A stretch of 45,835 nucleotides of DNA, taken from NCBI GenBank assembly GCA_945952345.1, contig CAMFIS010000009.1, positions 1 through 45,835 on the forward strand, read 5' to 3'. The position numbers and the translations under genes were made by a program. Source of the stretch: an uncultured Fimbriimonas sp. (GTDB taxonomy: Bacteria > Armatimonadota > Fimbriimonadia > Fimbriimonadales > Fimbriimonadaceae). The notes beneath the pieces were generated by a model. The model was not told the DNA's origin and did not search any database. It saw only the letters and a program-made list of their open reading frames with translations. Shown here piece by piece: positions 36,045-43,774 of the stretch; position 1 is the first letter of the stretch; each line of letters opens with the position of its first letter.

Positions 36045-37997
36045 CTACTTATTTGCTTCCTGGAGCATCTCCGCCAGGTCCAGCAGCCGAATCTCCTCGT
36101 CCGGCTTTGCGGCGTCCAGCATGATCTTGCAGAACGGGCAACCAAGCGCGATCGTCTTTGCACCGGTCGCCAGGAGTTGGTCGATTCGCGCATTCGCCGG
36201 ACGCTCGTTGGGCGGTTCTTCCATCCACATGCGTCCGCCGCCAGCGCCACAGCAACGAGTCTTGGCACCCGAAAATTCGGGATCGAGGATGCCGTCCACC
36301 AATGCACGCGGAGCGTCGGCTTCGTCGTTGACGCGTCCCAGGTAGCAAGGATCGTGGAGAACCACAGAACCTCGCTCGGGTTTGGCTGCCATCAGCGAAC
36401 CCTTGGAAACCAGCTGCTGTAAGAGCTGGGTGTGGTGGAACACTTCGATCGACGCGCCGAAGTCGCCGTATTCGTTCTTCAGCGAATTGAAGCAGTGCGG
36501 GCAAGCGGTGACGATCTTCTTCACCTTGTATCGCTCGAAGACGGAGACGTTCTCCATCGCCTTCTCTTGGAACAAGAACTCTTCACCCAGCCGCCTCGCC
36601 GGGTCGCCGGTGCACGCTTCCTCGCTGCCGAGACATGCGTACGAAACGCCCGCTTTCTTGAGCAATTCGGCAACCGCTTTGGTGGTCTTCACCGATCCAG
36701 GATCGGTCGCGCCTGCACATCCCACCCAGAACAAATACTCAAACTCTTTGCCGTCACGAGCGAGTGGGATATCGAGGTCCTTCATCCAATCCTCGCGGTT
36801 TCCGCTCGTGCCCCAAGCGTTCGATGTCGATGCAGTTTGACGCAGAACCAACGCGGCCGAGCCGCTGAGACCGCCCTCGGAAACGATATTTCGGCGAGCA
36901 TCGACGATGATGTCGACGTGGCGAATAAGCACCGGGCACGCCTCCACACAGGCATTACATGTGGTGCACTGCCACAAAGCCTCCGGGTTCAGCGAGGGAG
37001 CTACCTCGGCACCGGTCTCCATCGCGCCCTTGAGATCCTGCACGATTCGCTTCGGGTTGAGAATCTTGCCAACATTCCACGCGGGACAAACCTCGGTACA
37101 TCGGCCACATTCCATGCAGGCATCGAGCGACATGAGGTGCCATCGCGAGTAATCCTTGGCGAGCTTCACACCGATCTGCTCGGTCTGCTCGACCTCTTCC
37201 ATCGGGATCGTCCGAAGCTTGCCCATCGGTGTATCCGGAGAACCGGCTGCGGAGAAGATCGCCATCAAAATGTGTCGAATTCGAAGTTTCGGAATGATGC
37301 AGAAGAACGCGAGGACCAGCGCGACGTGGAACCACCACGAAAGCTTGTACGCCAGAACTCCAAAGTGTCCTAGCGGTTGAGCCAGGGCAAAGCCCACCCA
37401 CGACCAAGTGTCCCACGGCTTCGGGTCGGCAGCGATTCGAGCCGCTTCCAGGAAGTAGCCGTTGCAGGTAATCGCAAGCAGCAGGACCAGAATCCCGACG
37501 TCGGCTTTGTCTTGCGCGATCGGCTCCTTGGTCTTGAGTCGCCGAACCAACGCCCAGACCAGACCGAATAAGAGAAGCAGTCCGAGGGAGTCAAACGTGG
37601 TTTCGTACAGCAGGTAGTACGCGCCCTTGTGGAATTTGTAGGGAGAGTACGTGTTGATGCCGAGCAGGGTGGTCGCGATGAAGAGCGCGCCAAACCCATA
37701 AAACATCATGAGGTGCATCGGCGCGCCGCTCTTCGGTCGGCTGGAGCGAACCTTCTTTTGAAGCAGAATGAACGGTAGGACCTTGCCCCACCACTTCGCA
37801 ATGCCTTCTTTGGTGGGCATCCAATACTGCTTGCCCTCGCGCACCGGACCAGTCGGTCGGCCGCTCTGCCATAGCTTCACGCGCGCCCAAACCTGATGGC
37901 CCATATACGCCAAGCTCATCAGTGCGAGCATGTAGAAAATGAGCTTCTCGGGAAGAGAAAAGTAGAGATATTCTTCGCGGGTTGCCTGTGGGTTCAC
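36045..37997 (-). CDS. Membrane-anchored Fe-S oxidoreductase (heterodisulfide-reductase-like, CCG domains)
   Basis: About 650 residues. The N-terminal part (about 20-270) has several membrane helices resembling a nitrate-reductase-gamma-type haem b module. Two 4Fe-4S clusters follow (CMECGRCTEVCP and CTTCNACVEACP, about 300-370). Two cysteine-rich CCG-type domains end the protein (GCAGATD...CLGSEEACTGD and DPCYLGRVN...CCGAGGGRMWME). The set suggests electron transfer between a dehydrogenase or electron-transfer flavoprotein and membrane quinone. I prefer the GTG at 37997 because GGAGGGG lies about ten bases upstream; a TTG at 38006 would be too close to it. No partner flavoprotein is adjacent. 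Confidence 0.88.
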   Translation of the reverse strand: MNPQATREEYLYFSLPEKLIFYMLALMSLAYMGHQVWARVKLWQSGRPTGPVREGKQYWMPTKEGIAKWWGKVLPFILLQKKVRSSRPKSGAPMHLMMFYGFGALFIATTLLGINTYSPYKFHKGAYYLLYETTFDSLGLLLLFGLVWALVRRLKTKEPIAQDKADVGILVLLLAITCNGYFLEAARIAADPKPWDTWSWVGFALAQPLGHFGVLAYKLSWWFHVALVLAFFCIIPKLRIRHILMAIFSAAGSPDTPMGKLRTIPMEEVEQTEQIGVKLAKDYSRWHLMSLDACMECGRCTEVCPAWNVGKILNPKRIVQDLKGAMETGAEVAPSLNPEALWQCTTCNACVEACPVLIRHVDIIVDARRNIVSEGGLSGSAALVLRQTASTSNAWGTSGNREDWMKDLDIPLARDGKEFEYLFWVGCAGATDPGSVKTTKAVAELLKKAGVSYACLGSEEACTGDPARRLGEEFLFQEKAMENVSVFERYKVKKIVTACPHCFNSLKNEYGDFGASIEVFHHTQLLQQLVSKGSLMAAKPERGSVVLHDPCYLGRVNDEADAPRALVDGILDPEFSGAKTRCCGAGGGRMWMEEPPNERPANARIDQLLATGAKTIALGCPFCKIMLDAAKPDEEIRLLDLAEMLQEANK

Positions 37998-38006
37998 GAA
38001 CGCCAA

Positions 38007-38247
38007 GCCCCTCCGTTGGAGCTAGAAGTTATTATGCCATTCCAGTGCGAGCAAGCAGTGCAAGTGCGAGGAATAGCAAGATGCCCTCCACTACAACATA
38101 TTCGATCGAACTGGCCAATTGCTGCCTACCGGAAGCTTGGCCCTGAAGGGGCGGCCGTTGTTTAGCCCGGGGCGCTGCCCTGGGTAGGGAGTGAACTATT
38201 TTCTGCGGGCTGAAGGTCCGCGCTATTTTGAAATTACACCCGAATGC
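38007..38247. other. Spacer with an R-VI repeat
   Basis: About 240 bp. GGCCCTGAAGGGGC...TTTAGCCCGGGG...GCCCTGGGTAGGGAG at 38139-38190 (R-VI) is followed by a CTGCGGGCTGAAGGTCCGC hairpin. A longer relative of R-VI lies at 39311-39459. No gene seen. Confidence 0.65.
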
Positions 38248-39039
38248 CTATTCCAGCGACGCACGCATCCGAAGCAGCTCCGATGCCACCTCGCCAACCG
38301 GGGCAACCCAAAGGTCTTTGCGCTTTCGATTCACGCTCTCCAGGATCAGCCGGTGAAGCAAAATTGCCGAACTCGATTCGTTGAACAGTTGTCGGAACGG
38401 AATGATCACCCAGGATAGCCGCGAGCTTTTACCAAGGTCGTTCAGCCAGTTCGAAGAGTAGCTGATGAGCGGAGTTGTCACCAGCTTCTTGATGTCGGAT
38501 TCCATCCCATTGATACCTTCCGAACCGGTCACGACATATCGGAAGAGATTATTCGAGATCATGCTCGCATTGGTTCCGCTGATGGTTAACTGCGAACTGC
38601 GGTGGGCCAATCCTTTCGGCTCAACTTCGAAGAATTCTCGAACGAAGTCTTTCGCCAGATTCAGCTCCTCGATGAGCGCCGGAGCCGTCCAGCCGTAAAG
38701 ATTGCCGTCGAAGGTTTGCGACTCGAAGGGAGCACAGCCAAACTCGTGCTGGGATCCCGCGAGCTGCTTCCAGAGCCGGGCTTCTTCCAAAACGATGTCG
38801 GGATCGACATAGAACGACGCGCGAAATCCCATCTGCTGGAGAATGGTTGGCGCAAGGTCGATGTGCTCCGGCAAGCCGCCGATATAGGCAAAGCTCACGG
38901 CACACTTCGATTCATTGGGCCAGCGGATCATGGCATGGCGTCGAGCAACTTCCTGCTCGAGGAGAGGATACACGGATTGGAAGTCTCCAATCTCCGGACC
39001 ACTGATAGGTCCATCTCCAAATTTGCCGTCAATCCACAT
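38248..39039 (-). CDS. NodB-like protein with degenerate catalytic motifs
   Basis: About 263 residues from the ATG at 39039; the frame also opens with a TTG at 39078 and has a later ATG at 38934, so the start is uncertain. The layout follows polysaccharide deacetylases: KCAVSFAYIGG where active members have a TFDDG-type Asp pair, then LAPTILQQMGFRASFYVDPDIV, then HEFGCAPF where the His-x3-His metal site would be. The Asp and most metal His residues are absent, so I expect a non-catalytic glycan-binding or regulatory relative. No signal peptide is seen. Function unknown. Confidence 0.65.
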   Translation of the reverse strand: MWIDGKFGDGPISGPEIGDFQSVYPLLEQEVARRHAMIRWPNESKCAVSFAYIGGLPEHIDLAPTILQQMGFRASFYVDPDIVLEEARLWKQLAGSQHEFGCAPFESQTFDGNLYGWTAPALIEELNLAKDFVREFFEVEPKGLAHRSSQLTISGTNASMISNNLFRYVVTGSEGINGMESDIKKLVTTPLISYSSNWLNDLGKSSRLSWVIIPFRQLFNESSSAILLHRLILESVNRKRKDLWVAPVGEVASELLRMRASLE

Positions 39040-39149
39040 ACCGACAGAGAGGGATGCAAAGCGTGTGCCGAATACCAATCGGTTCCCGTTCCGGGGGAAA
39101 ACCCCTTGAAATGAAGTCTATTTACCAGGGTCGAAGGGGCGCTTTCGGA

Positions 39150-39246
39150 TTTTGCCGTCTTGGCGGCTTCCGGGAGCATTAAGCGAATCGCGACGGCTTT
39201 TGCCGTCTCTGCGGCATCCCGAGAGCGTCAGGCGAATCGGGACGGC
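39150..39246. repeat. Two-copy tandem repeat
   Basis: Copies of 48 bp (39150-39197) and 49 bp (39198-39246) share TTTTGCCGTCT, GCGGC, GCGAATCG and GACGGC. Each copy has GCCGTC and GACGGC in inverted orientation, so each could fold into a hairpin. Confidence 0.75.
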
Positions 39247-39310
39247 TTTCGGCTTTCACTCAAGTGCGAGCCAAACGAATTCCACCGACCAGATTCCAAT
39301 CACCGTAAAA

Positions 39311-39459
39311 CCAGCCCTGAAGGGGCGGAACTTTTTAAGCCCAGGGTAAGCAAGACTGAGCCTCTCCGTCCGCCGAAGCTCATGTCAGACGAAGCCTTGG
39401 CGAAGTCTGATGAGCGAAGGAGGATGCGAAGTCGATGCGCAGCCCTGGGTAGCAAGCCA
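39311..39459. repeat. R-VI element, long form
   Basis: CCAGCCCTGAAGGGGCGG, then AAGCCCAGGGTAAGCAAG, an interior with TCAGACGAAG...CTTGGCGAAGTCTGA, and AGCCCTGGGTAGCAAGCC at the right end. The short relative lies at 38139-38190. GCCCTGAAGGGGC and CCCAGGG...CCCTGGG are self-complementary. Confidence 0.7.
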
Positions 39460-39524
39460 TCACTGCCCAAGTTCGACTGCTTACCCGTGCCACACCTATT
39501 TCGCCTTCACCCGCTCGAGTCTAA

Positions 39525-40901
39525 TTACAGCTTCCCGCGCGCCTTGACATCCAGATAGAAGTTGACCAAATCGCCAGCCAAATCCTGCGGTTCCGAATCC
39601 AGCACATTGATATTCGCAGTCCGCAACGCGACTGCCGCCTGCCGACGCTCATCGGTCAAAAAGTGCGCCGCCGCAAACCGGAACAGCGACTCCGAATCTT
39701 CCGGCTCATTCCGCAGAATTTCGCGGAACTTGGGATCATTAATGTTCGCCAACAGTGCGATGTGATTGCGGGCAAACGTGCCGAACGACGAGATGACGTC
39801 GCGGGCCTGGTCGCGATCCTCCACCGCTGTGAAATTGATCATCAGCGATCGTCGCTTGTGTCGACCAGTGAGGTAGCCAAATGCCCGCACCGGATCCGAT
39901 TCAACCGGCTCAGCCACGAGATTGTAAGTCGCGTTCAGCAGCACGCCTAACTGGCGATGGCCCTTTTTGGGAGGGATGAACCGAATGATGTCCGCCCCAT
40001 ACGCTAGCAGCCCAACGTTGTCTCCAGCCGCCAACGCCGATTGGATGAGCATCAAAATCGAGTCGAGAACGAGGTCCAATTTCCGGACGCCATCGATCTC
40101 CGCCATCATGTGTCGTCCGCAGTCCACGCACAAAATCACGGCCTGGTTACGCTCGACTTCGAATTCACGCACGATGACCTTGCCCCGGCGGGCGGTCGCC
40201 TTCCAGTCGATCTTCCGGTAATCATCGCCTTCTGCATAGTCCCGCAAGGATTCGAACTCGGTGCCCATGCCCTTCATCCGCGATTTGCGAATGCCAGCTT
40301 CGCGAAGTCGGCCCTGCTGGTTCAAGAGTTGGAATTCACGCAGCGCCAAGATGTTCGGATAAACCTTCACATCCTGTTCGGTATTGAGTCGGATCTGCTT
40401 TTGGACGAGGCCAAACGGACAATCGAGCCGCAAGAACGTCGCTCGGAAGTGCTCCTCGCCACGCTCGGGCGGAACCGTGAAGTAGTCATGGGAGAACTTT
40501 TGGCCGAAGCCAATCTTAAATTTGGTGGCGGCTCCATCGGCTCGAAATGTGGCCGGAAATTCGTCGCGGATATACCCGCTGAGTTCCAAGTCGCCATCGT
40601 ATTCGAGTTCGATCCGGACTCGGTTGCGTGCGCGAACCGAGAGAACCGCGTCCATTCGGCGTCGGAAACGGAGGTCCTTGCTATTCGGCCCAAAGTAGAA
40701 CGTGACGGCGGCGGCAAACACCACCGCGAAGTTGTAGAACCAGGCAAACCACATCGCGCCGACGAAGGTTGCGAGGAAGATGAGAGGGATCCCCAGGAAC
40801 ACCAAAAGCCAAAGCCGCCGGGTGGGCACGAATTGGCTGCGAACCACTTGGGGTTCGAAGAACTTGTCGGTTTTGCCAAACTCGCTCAAATTCTCGGACA
40901 T
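39525..40901 (-). CDS. DUF58 membrane protein
   Basis: A 458-residue protein with two membrane helices near the N-terminus (about 30-72) and the DUF58 core GTEFESLRDYAEGDDYRKIDWKATARRGK (about 213-241), followed by a VWA-like fold. The VWA metal motif reads CVDCGRHM rather than DxSxS. DUF58 proteins usually go with MoxR AAA ATPases and act in envelope or metallo-centre maturation, but no MoxR gene is adjacent. An AAGGAG site lies upstream of the ATG. Only 22 bp separate it from the divergent RDD gene. Confidence 0.9.
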   Translation of the reverse strand: MSENLSEFGKTDKFFEPQVVRSQFVPTRRLWLLVFLGIPLIFLATFVGAMWFAWFYNFAVVFAAAVTFYFGPNSKDLRFRRRMDAVLSVRARNRVRIELEYDGDLELSGYIRDEFPATFRADGAATKFKIGFGQKFSHDYFTVPPERGEEHFRATFLRLDCPFGLVQKQIRLNTEQDVKVYPNILALREFQLLNQQGRLREAGIRKSRMKGMGTEFESLRDYAEGDDYRKIDWKATARRGKVIVREFEVERNQAVILCVDCGRHMMAEIDGVRKLDLVLDSILMLIQSALAAGDNVGLLAYGADIIRFIPPKKGHRQLGVLLNATYNLVAEPVESDPVRAFGYLTGRHKRRSLMINFTAVEDRDQARDVISSFGTFARNHIALLANINDPKFREILRNEPEDSESLFRFAAAHFLTDERRQAAVALRTANINVLDSEPQDLAGDLVNFYLDVKARGKL

Positions 40902-40923
40902 TGCCTAGTAAACTCCTTTTGCT

Positions 40924-41679
40924 GTGCCTCTGGATATCGCCGTCCTGAGCCCCGAGAAGACTGTTCTAACTTACCGCCTAGCCGGGTTGGGAAGTCGCGC
41001 CTTGGCGCATTTTCTCGATGTGCTTTTCATCGGCATGTTCTTGTATGCCCTTCTCACGCTGTTCGCCATCGTTGGATTCACGTTTGGTCGGCAGGGCGGA
41101 GAAGTCGTCATGGGCGTCCTGATATTCATCACCAGCCTCTTTCCATTCGCATACTTCATCTTCTTCGAAGGATTGTGGAACGGACAAACTCTCGGCAAAA
41201 AGATGGCAGGCATTCGGGTACGAATGGCCGATGGCACACCGGTGACCTTCGCGGCATCGACGGGCCGGAACCTTTTACGTGTTGCCGACTTCCTTCCGGC
41301 GATGTACTTCATCGGAACGATCTCGATGTTTGTGAACCCCAAGCTTCAGCGCGTAGGCGACCTTATCGCGGGAACCATCGTGACGCATGAGGTCCGCGCA
41401 ATTGCCAGCTTCAGCGTGGCCCCCCACCGCGTAGGCGTGCACCCACTCGAGCATCTGGTGGGCGAGCTGAGGAACATGACCGACGCCCAATACAATGTGC
41501 TGCGACGTTACTGCGACCGTTTTCCGGAACTACCCGGCGAGGTTCAACGCCACCTCACCGAAACCGTATGGCTGCCCATGGCCGAGTTCTTGGGCGTGAA
41601 GATGCAATCCGACATCCACCCGCTGTACCTGGCCGAGGCGACGGTCATGAAATATGGTCGTGTGCGAGGGTTGTTGTAA
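40924..41679 (+). CDS. RDD-family membrane protein
   Basis: A 251-residue protein with the RDD domain: YRLAGLGSRALAHFLDVLFIGMFLY (Arg-Asp of the family), a second helix about 55-80, the GQTLGKKMAGIRVRMADGTPVTF loop and a third helix, then LQRVGDLIAGTIV. The C-terminal 90 residues are soluble. RDD proteins are often found with DUF58 genes, as here, in a membrane-complex neighbourhood; transport or regulation has been proposed, nothing specific is shown. It starts with GTG and has no ribosome site in the 22-bp divergent spacer. Confidence 0.87.
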   Translation: MPLDIAVLSPEKTVLTYRLAGLGSRALAHFLDVLFIGMFLYALLTLFAIVGFTFGRQGGEVVMGVLIFITSLFPFAYFIFFEGLWNGQTLGKKMAGIRVRMADGTPVTFAASTGRNLLRVADFLPAMYFIGTISMFVNPKLQRVGDLIAGTIVTHEVRAIASFSVAPHRVGVHPLEHLVGELRNMTDAQYNVLRRYCDRFPELPGEVQRHLTETVWLPMAEFLGVKMQSDIHPLYLAEATVMKYGRVRGLL

Positions 41680-41880
41680 GTTTTGTGGATAGCGTGGGGA
41701 AAGGTGCGGAAAAGCCCGGAGGCATGGAAAACCTCACAAAATACTCGAAGTTTTCCACGGTTTCTTGAGCGGTTCGGGTTAGCATCACGACGGGTACAAA
41801 GACTGGGTCGATATCCCCAAATCCACACCCTTAATAAGAACAATAATCCTTTCATTCAGGAGAAGCAATTTAAAGAGAGG
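41680..41880. other. Candidate replication origin (oriC) segment
   Basis: Within about 150 bp after the RDD gene there are five words close to the DnaA box TTWTCCACA: TGTGGATAG (41684-41692), TGCGGAAAA (41705-41713), CATGGAAAA (41723-41731), TTTTCCACG (41751-41759) and AAATCCACA (41819-41827). An AT-rich stretch follows (41829-41875). recF and dciA lie just downstream, genes to the right are all plus and those to the left mostly minus, and parS half-sites lie at 45091-45119. No dnaA or dnaN is in the window and no box is a perfect match. Confidence 0.4.
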
Positions 41881-42272
41881 GGTGGGGAAAGCCTTTTGGG
41901 GGGCCGCCTCTTTGGAAGGGAAGATATCTCGATCACGGTGGGGTTTCTCCGGAACGGATTAGGTTTGCCGAATATACGCAGATTTGATTTGGTGAATTCG
42001 GCTCACTCCGAAGTAGATAGGCAGGCCGGGCAAGATGCTTGCACGATCCGGAGGATCACAGCTGGTAGCCAGGGTGTCGCAGCGAGGAACGAGCGGAGAC
42101 CCCTGGATAGAATCCGAACAAGTGAAAGTCCAAGGAGCGAAGCGACCCCGCCGATAGGCGGCAATATTCGCTTACTAGCCGTTCAGATCAAAGGATCATT
42201 GAGCCATATCCTAGAGAGTCGAACTCTACAATCTCCGACGGGTTCTGAACGTGCACTCTGGAGCCTTCACCC
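41881..42272. other. Spacer upstream of recF
   Basis: No supportable gene, although an open frame of 197 codons (41683-42276) crosses it. A segment at about 42060-42160 has CCAGGGTGTCGC...GCGGAGACCCCTGG and AAGGAGCGAAGCGACC words like those at 7830-7950, so it contains dispersed repeat sequence. The recF promoter is not recognisable. Confidence 0.6.
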
Positions 42273-43367
42273 ATGAGCTTCGCTGTTCGCCACCTGAAGC
42301 TGAACAACTTCCGGAATTTCGCCCATCTCGAACTCGACATCCCGCCTGGCTTCACCATCCTCACCGGTCAAAACGCGCAAGGCAAGACCTCCATCCTCGA
42401 ATCCCTCTACTGGCTCTCGACGACGCGAATGCTGCGTGGGGTGCGAGATGCCGAAGCGATCCGCCAAGGCGAGCACGCCTGCGTGGTGGAAGCGGAACTC
42501 GTAACCGGCACCCACATCTCGGCCACTTTGGAAGCCGGAGCGAGGAAGAAATTCTTTCTCAACGGAGCTTCGTTGCCTCGTGCCTCCGACGTCATCGGAC
42601 GCTTGCCCAGCGTCGTCATTTCCATCTTCGATCTGGAGATCGTTCGCGGTGACCCGTCGGATCGGCGAATGTTCCTCGACATCGAACTGTCCTCGTTATA
42701 TCCCGCCTATCTGCGCCACCTCTCGATTTACAAACGAGCCTTGGAGCAGCGCAACGCCTTATTGAAGATGGCTCAGGAGAGGCAAATCGACGGGTTCTCG
42801 TTCGATACGTGGGAAGAGCCGCTGGCCAAAGAGGGCGCCCAGATTCGTCGCATCCGAACTGAGTACATCGATTCGCTTGCGCCTCGGGTGACCAGTCTGC
42901 ATCAGCAACTCAGCAGTCAACCAGAATTCCTCGCCCTTCGATATTCGATGAAGGATGAAGCTTTGACCGAAGAGGCATTGCTTCAACGGTTGCAGACCAC
43001 ACGCGGAGCCGACATCCACCGTGGATCGACCCAAATCGGACCGCATCGCGACGATATCGAAATCCTCGTCGACGAGAAAGAAGCGAGGCTGTTTGGGTCG
43101 CAGGGTCAGCAGCGCACCGCCGTCATCGCCCTCAAGCTCGGAACCCTCGAAATGGCGAAGGAGCATTTGGGTGAAGCGCCACTGTTGCTTCTCGACGACA
43201 TGCTCAGCGACTTGGATGCCGAGCGTAGGGCCCGCCTTTGCCACGTAGTGGCTTCGGAAGCGGGTCAGGCCATTCTTACGTGCACCGAGGCCAGCGCCGC
43301 CGGAGAAGAGATTCTGGACCGTTCCAAGGTGTACTCTGTACAGCAAGGAGTCGTGACTGCGCCATGA
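42273..43367 (+). CDS. recF: DNA replication/repair protein RecF
   Basis: SMC-like ATPase of 364 residues that helps RecOR load RecA at gaps. It starts with RHLKLNNFRNFAHLELDIPPG, then Walker A GQNAQGKTS (about 30-38). It has the FLDIELSSLYPAYLRHLSIYKRAL segment, the signature GSQGQQRTAVIALKLG and Walker B LLLDDMLSDLD. These are all hallmarks and the length is normal. It overlaps dciA through ATGA, so the two are translationally coupled. dnaN, its usual neighbour, is not present here. Confidence 0.97.
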   Translation: MSFAVRHLKLNNFRNFAHLELDIPPGFTILTGQNAQGKTSILESLYWLSTTRMLRGVRDAEAIRQGEHACVVEAELVTGTHISATLEAGARKKFFLNGASLPRASDVIGRLPSVVISIFDLEIVRGDPSDRRMFLDIELSSLYPAYLRHLSIYKRALEQRNALLKMAQERQIDGFSFDTWEEPLAKEGAQIRRIRTEYIDSLAPRVTSLHQQLSSQPEFLALRYSMKDEALTEEALLQRLQTTRGADIHRGSTQIGPHRDDIEILVDEKEARLFGSQGQQRTAVIALKLGTLEMAKEHLGEAPLLLLDDMLSDLDAERRARLCHVVASEAGQAILTCTEASAAGEEILDRSKVYSVQQGVVTAP

Positions 43368-43774
43368 ACCCAATCCAGCATCTGCTGAATTCCACGGTGG
43401 TACCGCCGGAGGTTTTGCGCGCGTCGCGGGCGATCTCGACCATGAAAAAGTGGGAGATCGTGGTGGGGAAGGAAATGGCAAACCGAAGCTGGCCGGAGAA
43501 GTTTGACCATGGCACGGTTTGGGTGGCGGTGACCGGCTCGGCTTGGGCGCAGGAGCTGCGGCTGCAGAAGGACGAGATTTTGGCTCGCCTGAACGATATG
43601 GCGGGCGACACGAACCTCTTTGTGAACATCCGCTTTGGAGTTCGTCCGCTCAAGAAGGCAGTGATTCTTGGCGAATCTCTTGACGAGACCGCCGAAACCG
43701 AAGGACTTTCCATCCGCGAAATCGCCGAACGACGCCTGAAGGAATGGCATCGTGGCGAGGGAACTGAAAGCTAG
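43364..43774 (+). CDS. dciA: DciA-family (DUF721) helicase-loading protein
   Basis: A 136-residue DUF721/DciA protein, which in bacteria lacking DnaC helps load the replicative helicase DnaB. The core motif is MKKWEIVVGKEMANRSWPE, then GTVWVAVTGSAWAQELRLQKDEILARLN and NIRFGVRPL. The start is the ATG at 43364 overlapping the recF stop; the longer frame to 43238 is inside recF. Its place next to recF matches the common dnaN-recF-dciA-gyrB arrangement. comEC overlaps its end by 23 bp. Confidence 0.9.
   Translation: MNPIQHLLNSTVVPPEVLRASRAISTMKKWEIVVGKEMANRSWPEKFDHGTVWVAVTGSAWAQELRLQKDEILARLNDMAGDTNLFVNIRFGVRPLKKAVILGESLDETAETEGLSIREIAERRLKEWHRGEGTES

Larger units (their letters stand above)
39040..39524. 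other. Spacer with tandem and dispersed repeats
   Basis: About 485 bp without a gene. It holds a two-copy tandem repeat (39150-39246), an R-VI element (39311-39459), and a stretch TTACCCGTGCCACACC (39481-39496) that matches the end of the R-I family in reverse. Confidence 0.65.

Noticed and set aside
39150-39246. CRISPR array
   Set aside because: Only two adjacent copies without spacers between them, and no cas genes anywhere in the window.
41683-42276. Open frame of 197 codons upstream of recF on the plus strand
   Set aside because: No family resemblance, it starts inside the DnaA-box-like cluster, overlaps the recF start, passes through dispersed repeat words and has an unnatural Arg-rich composition. 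I treat it as chance.
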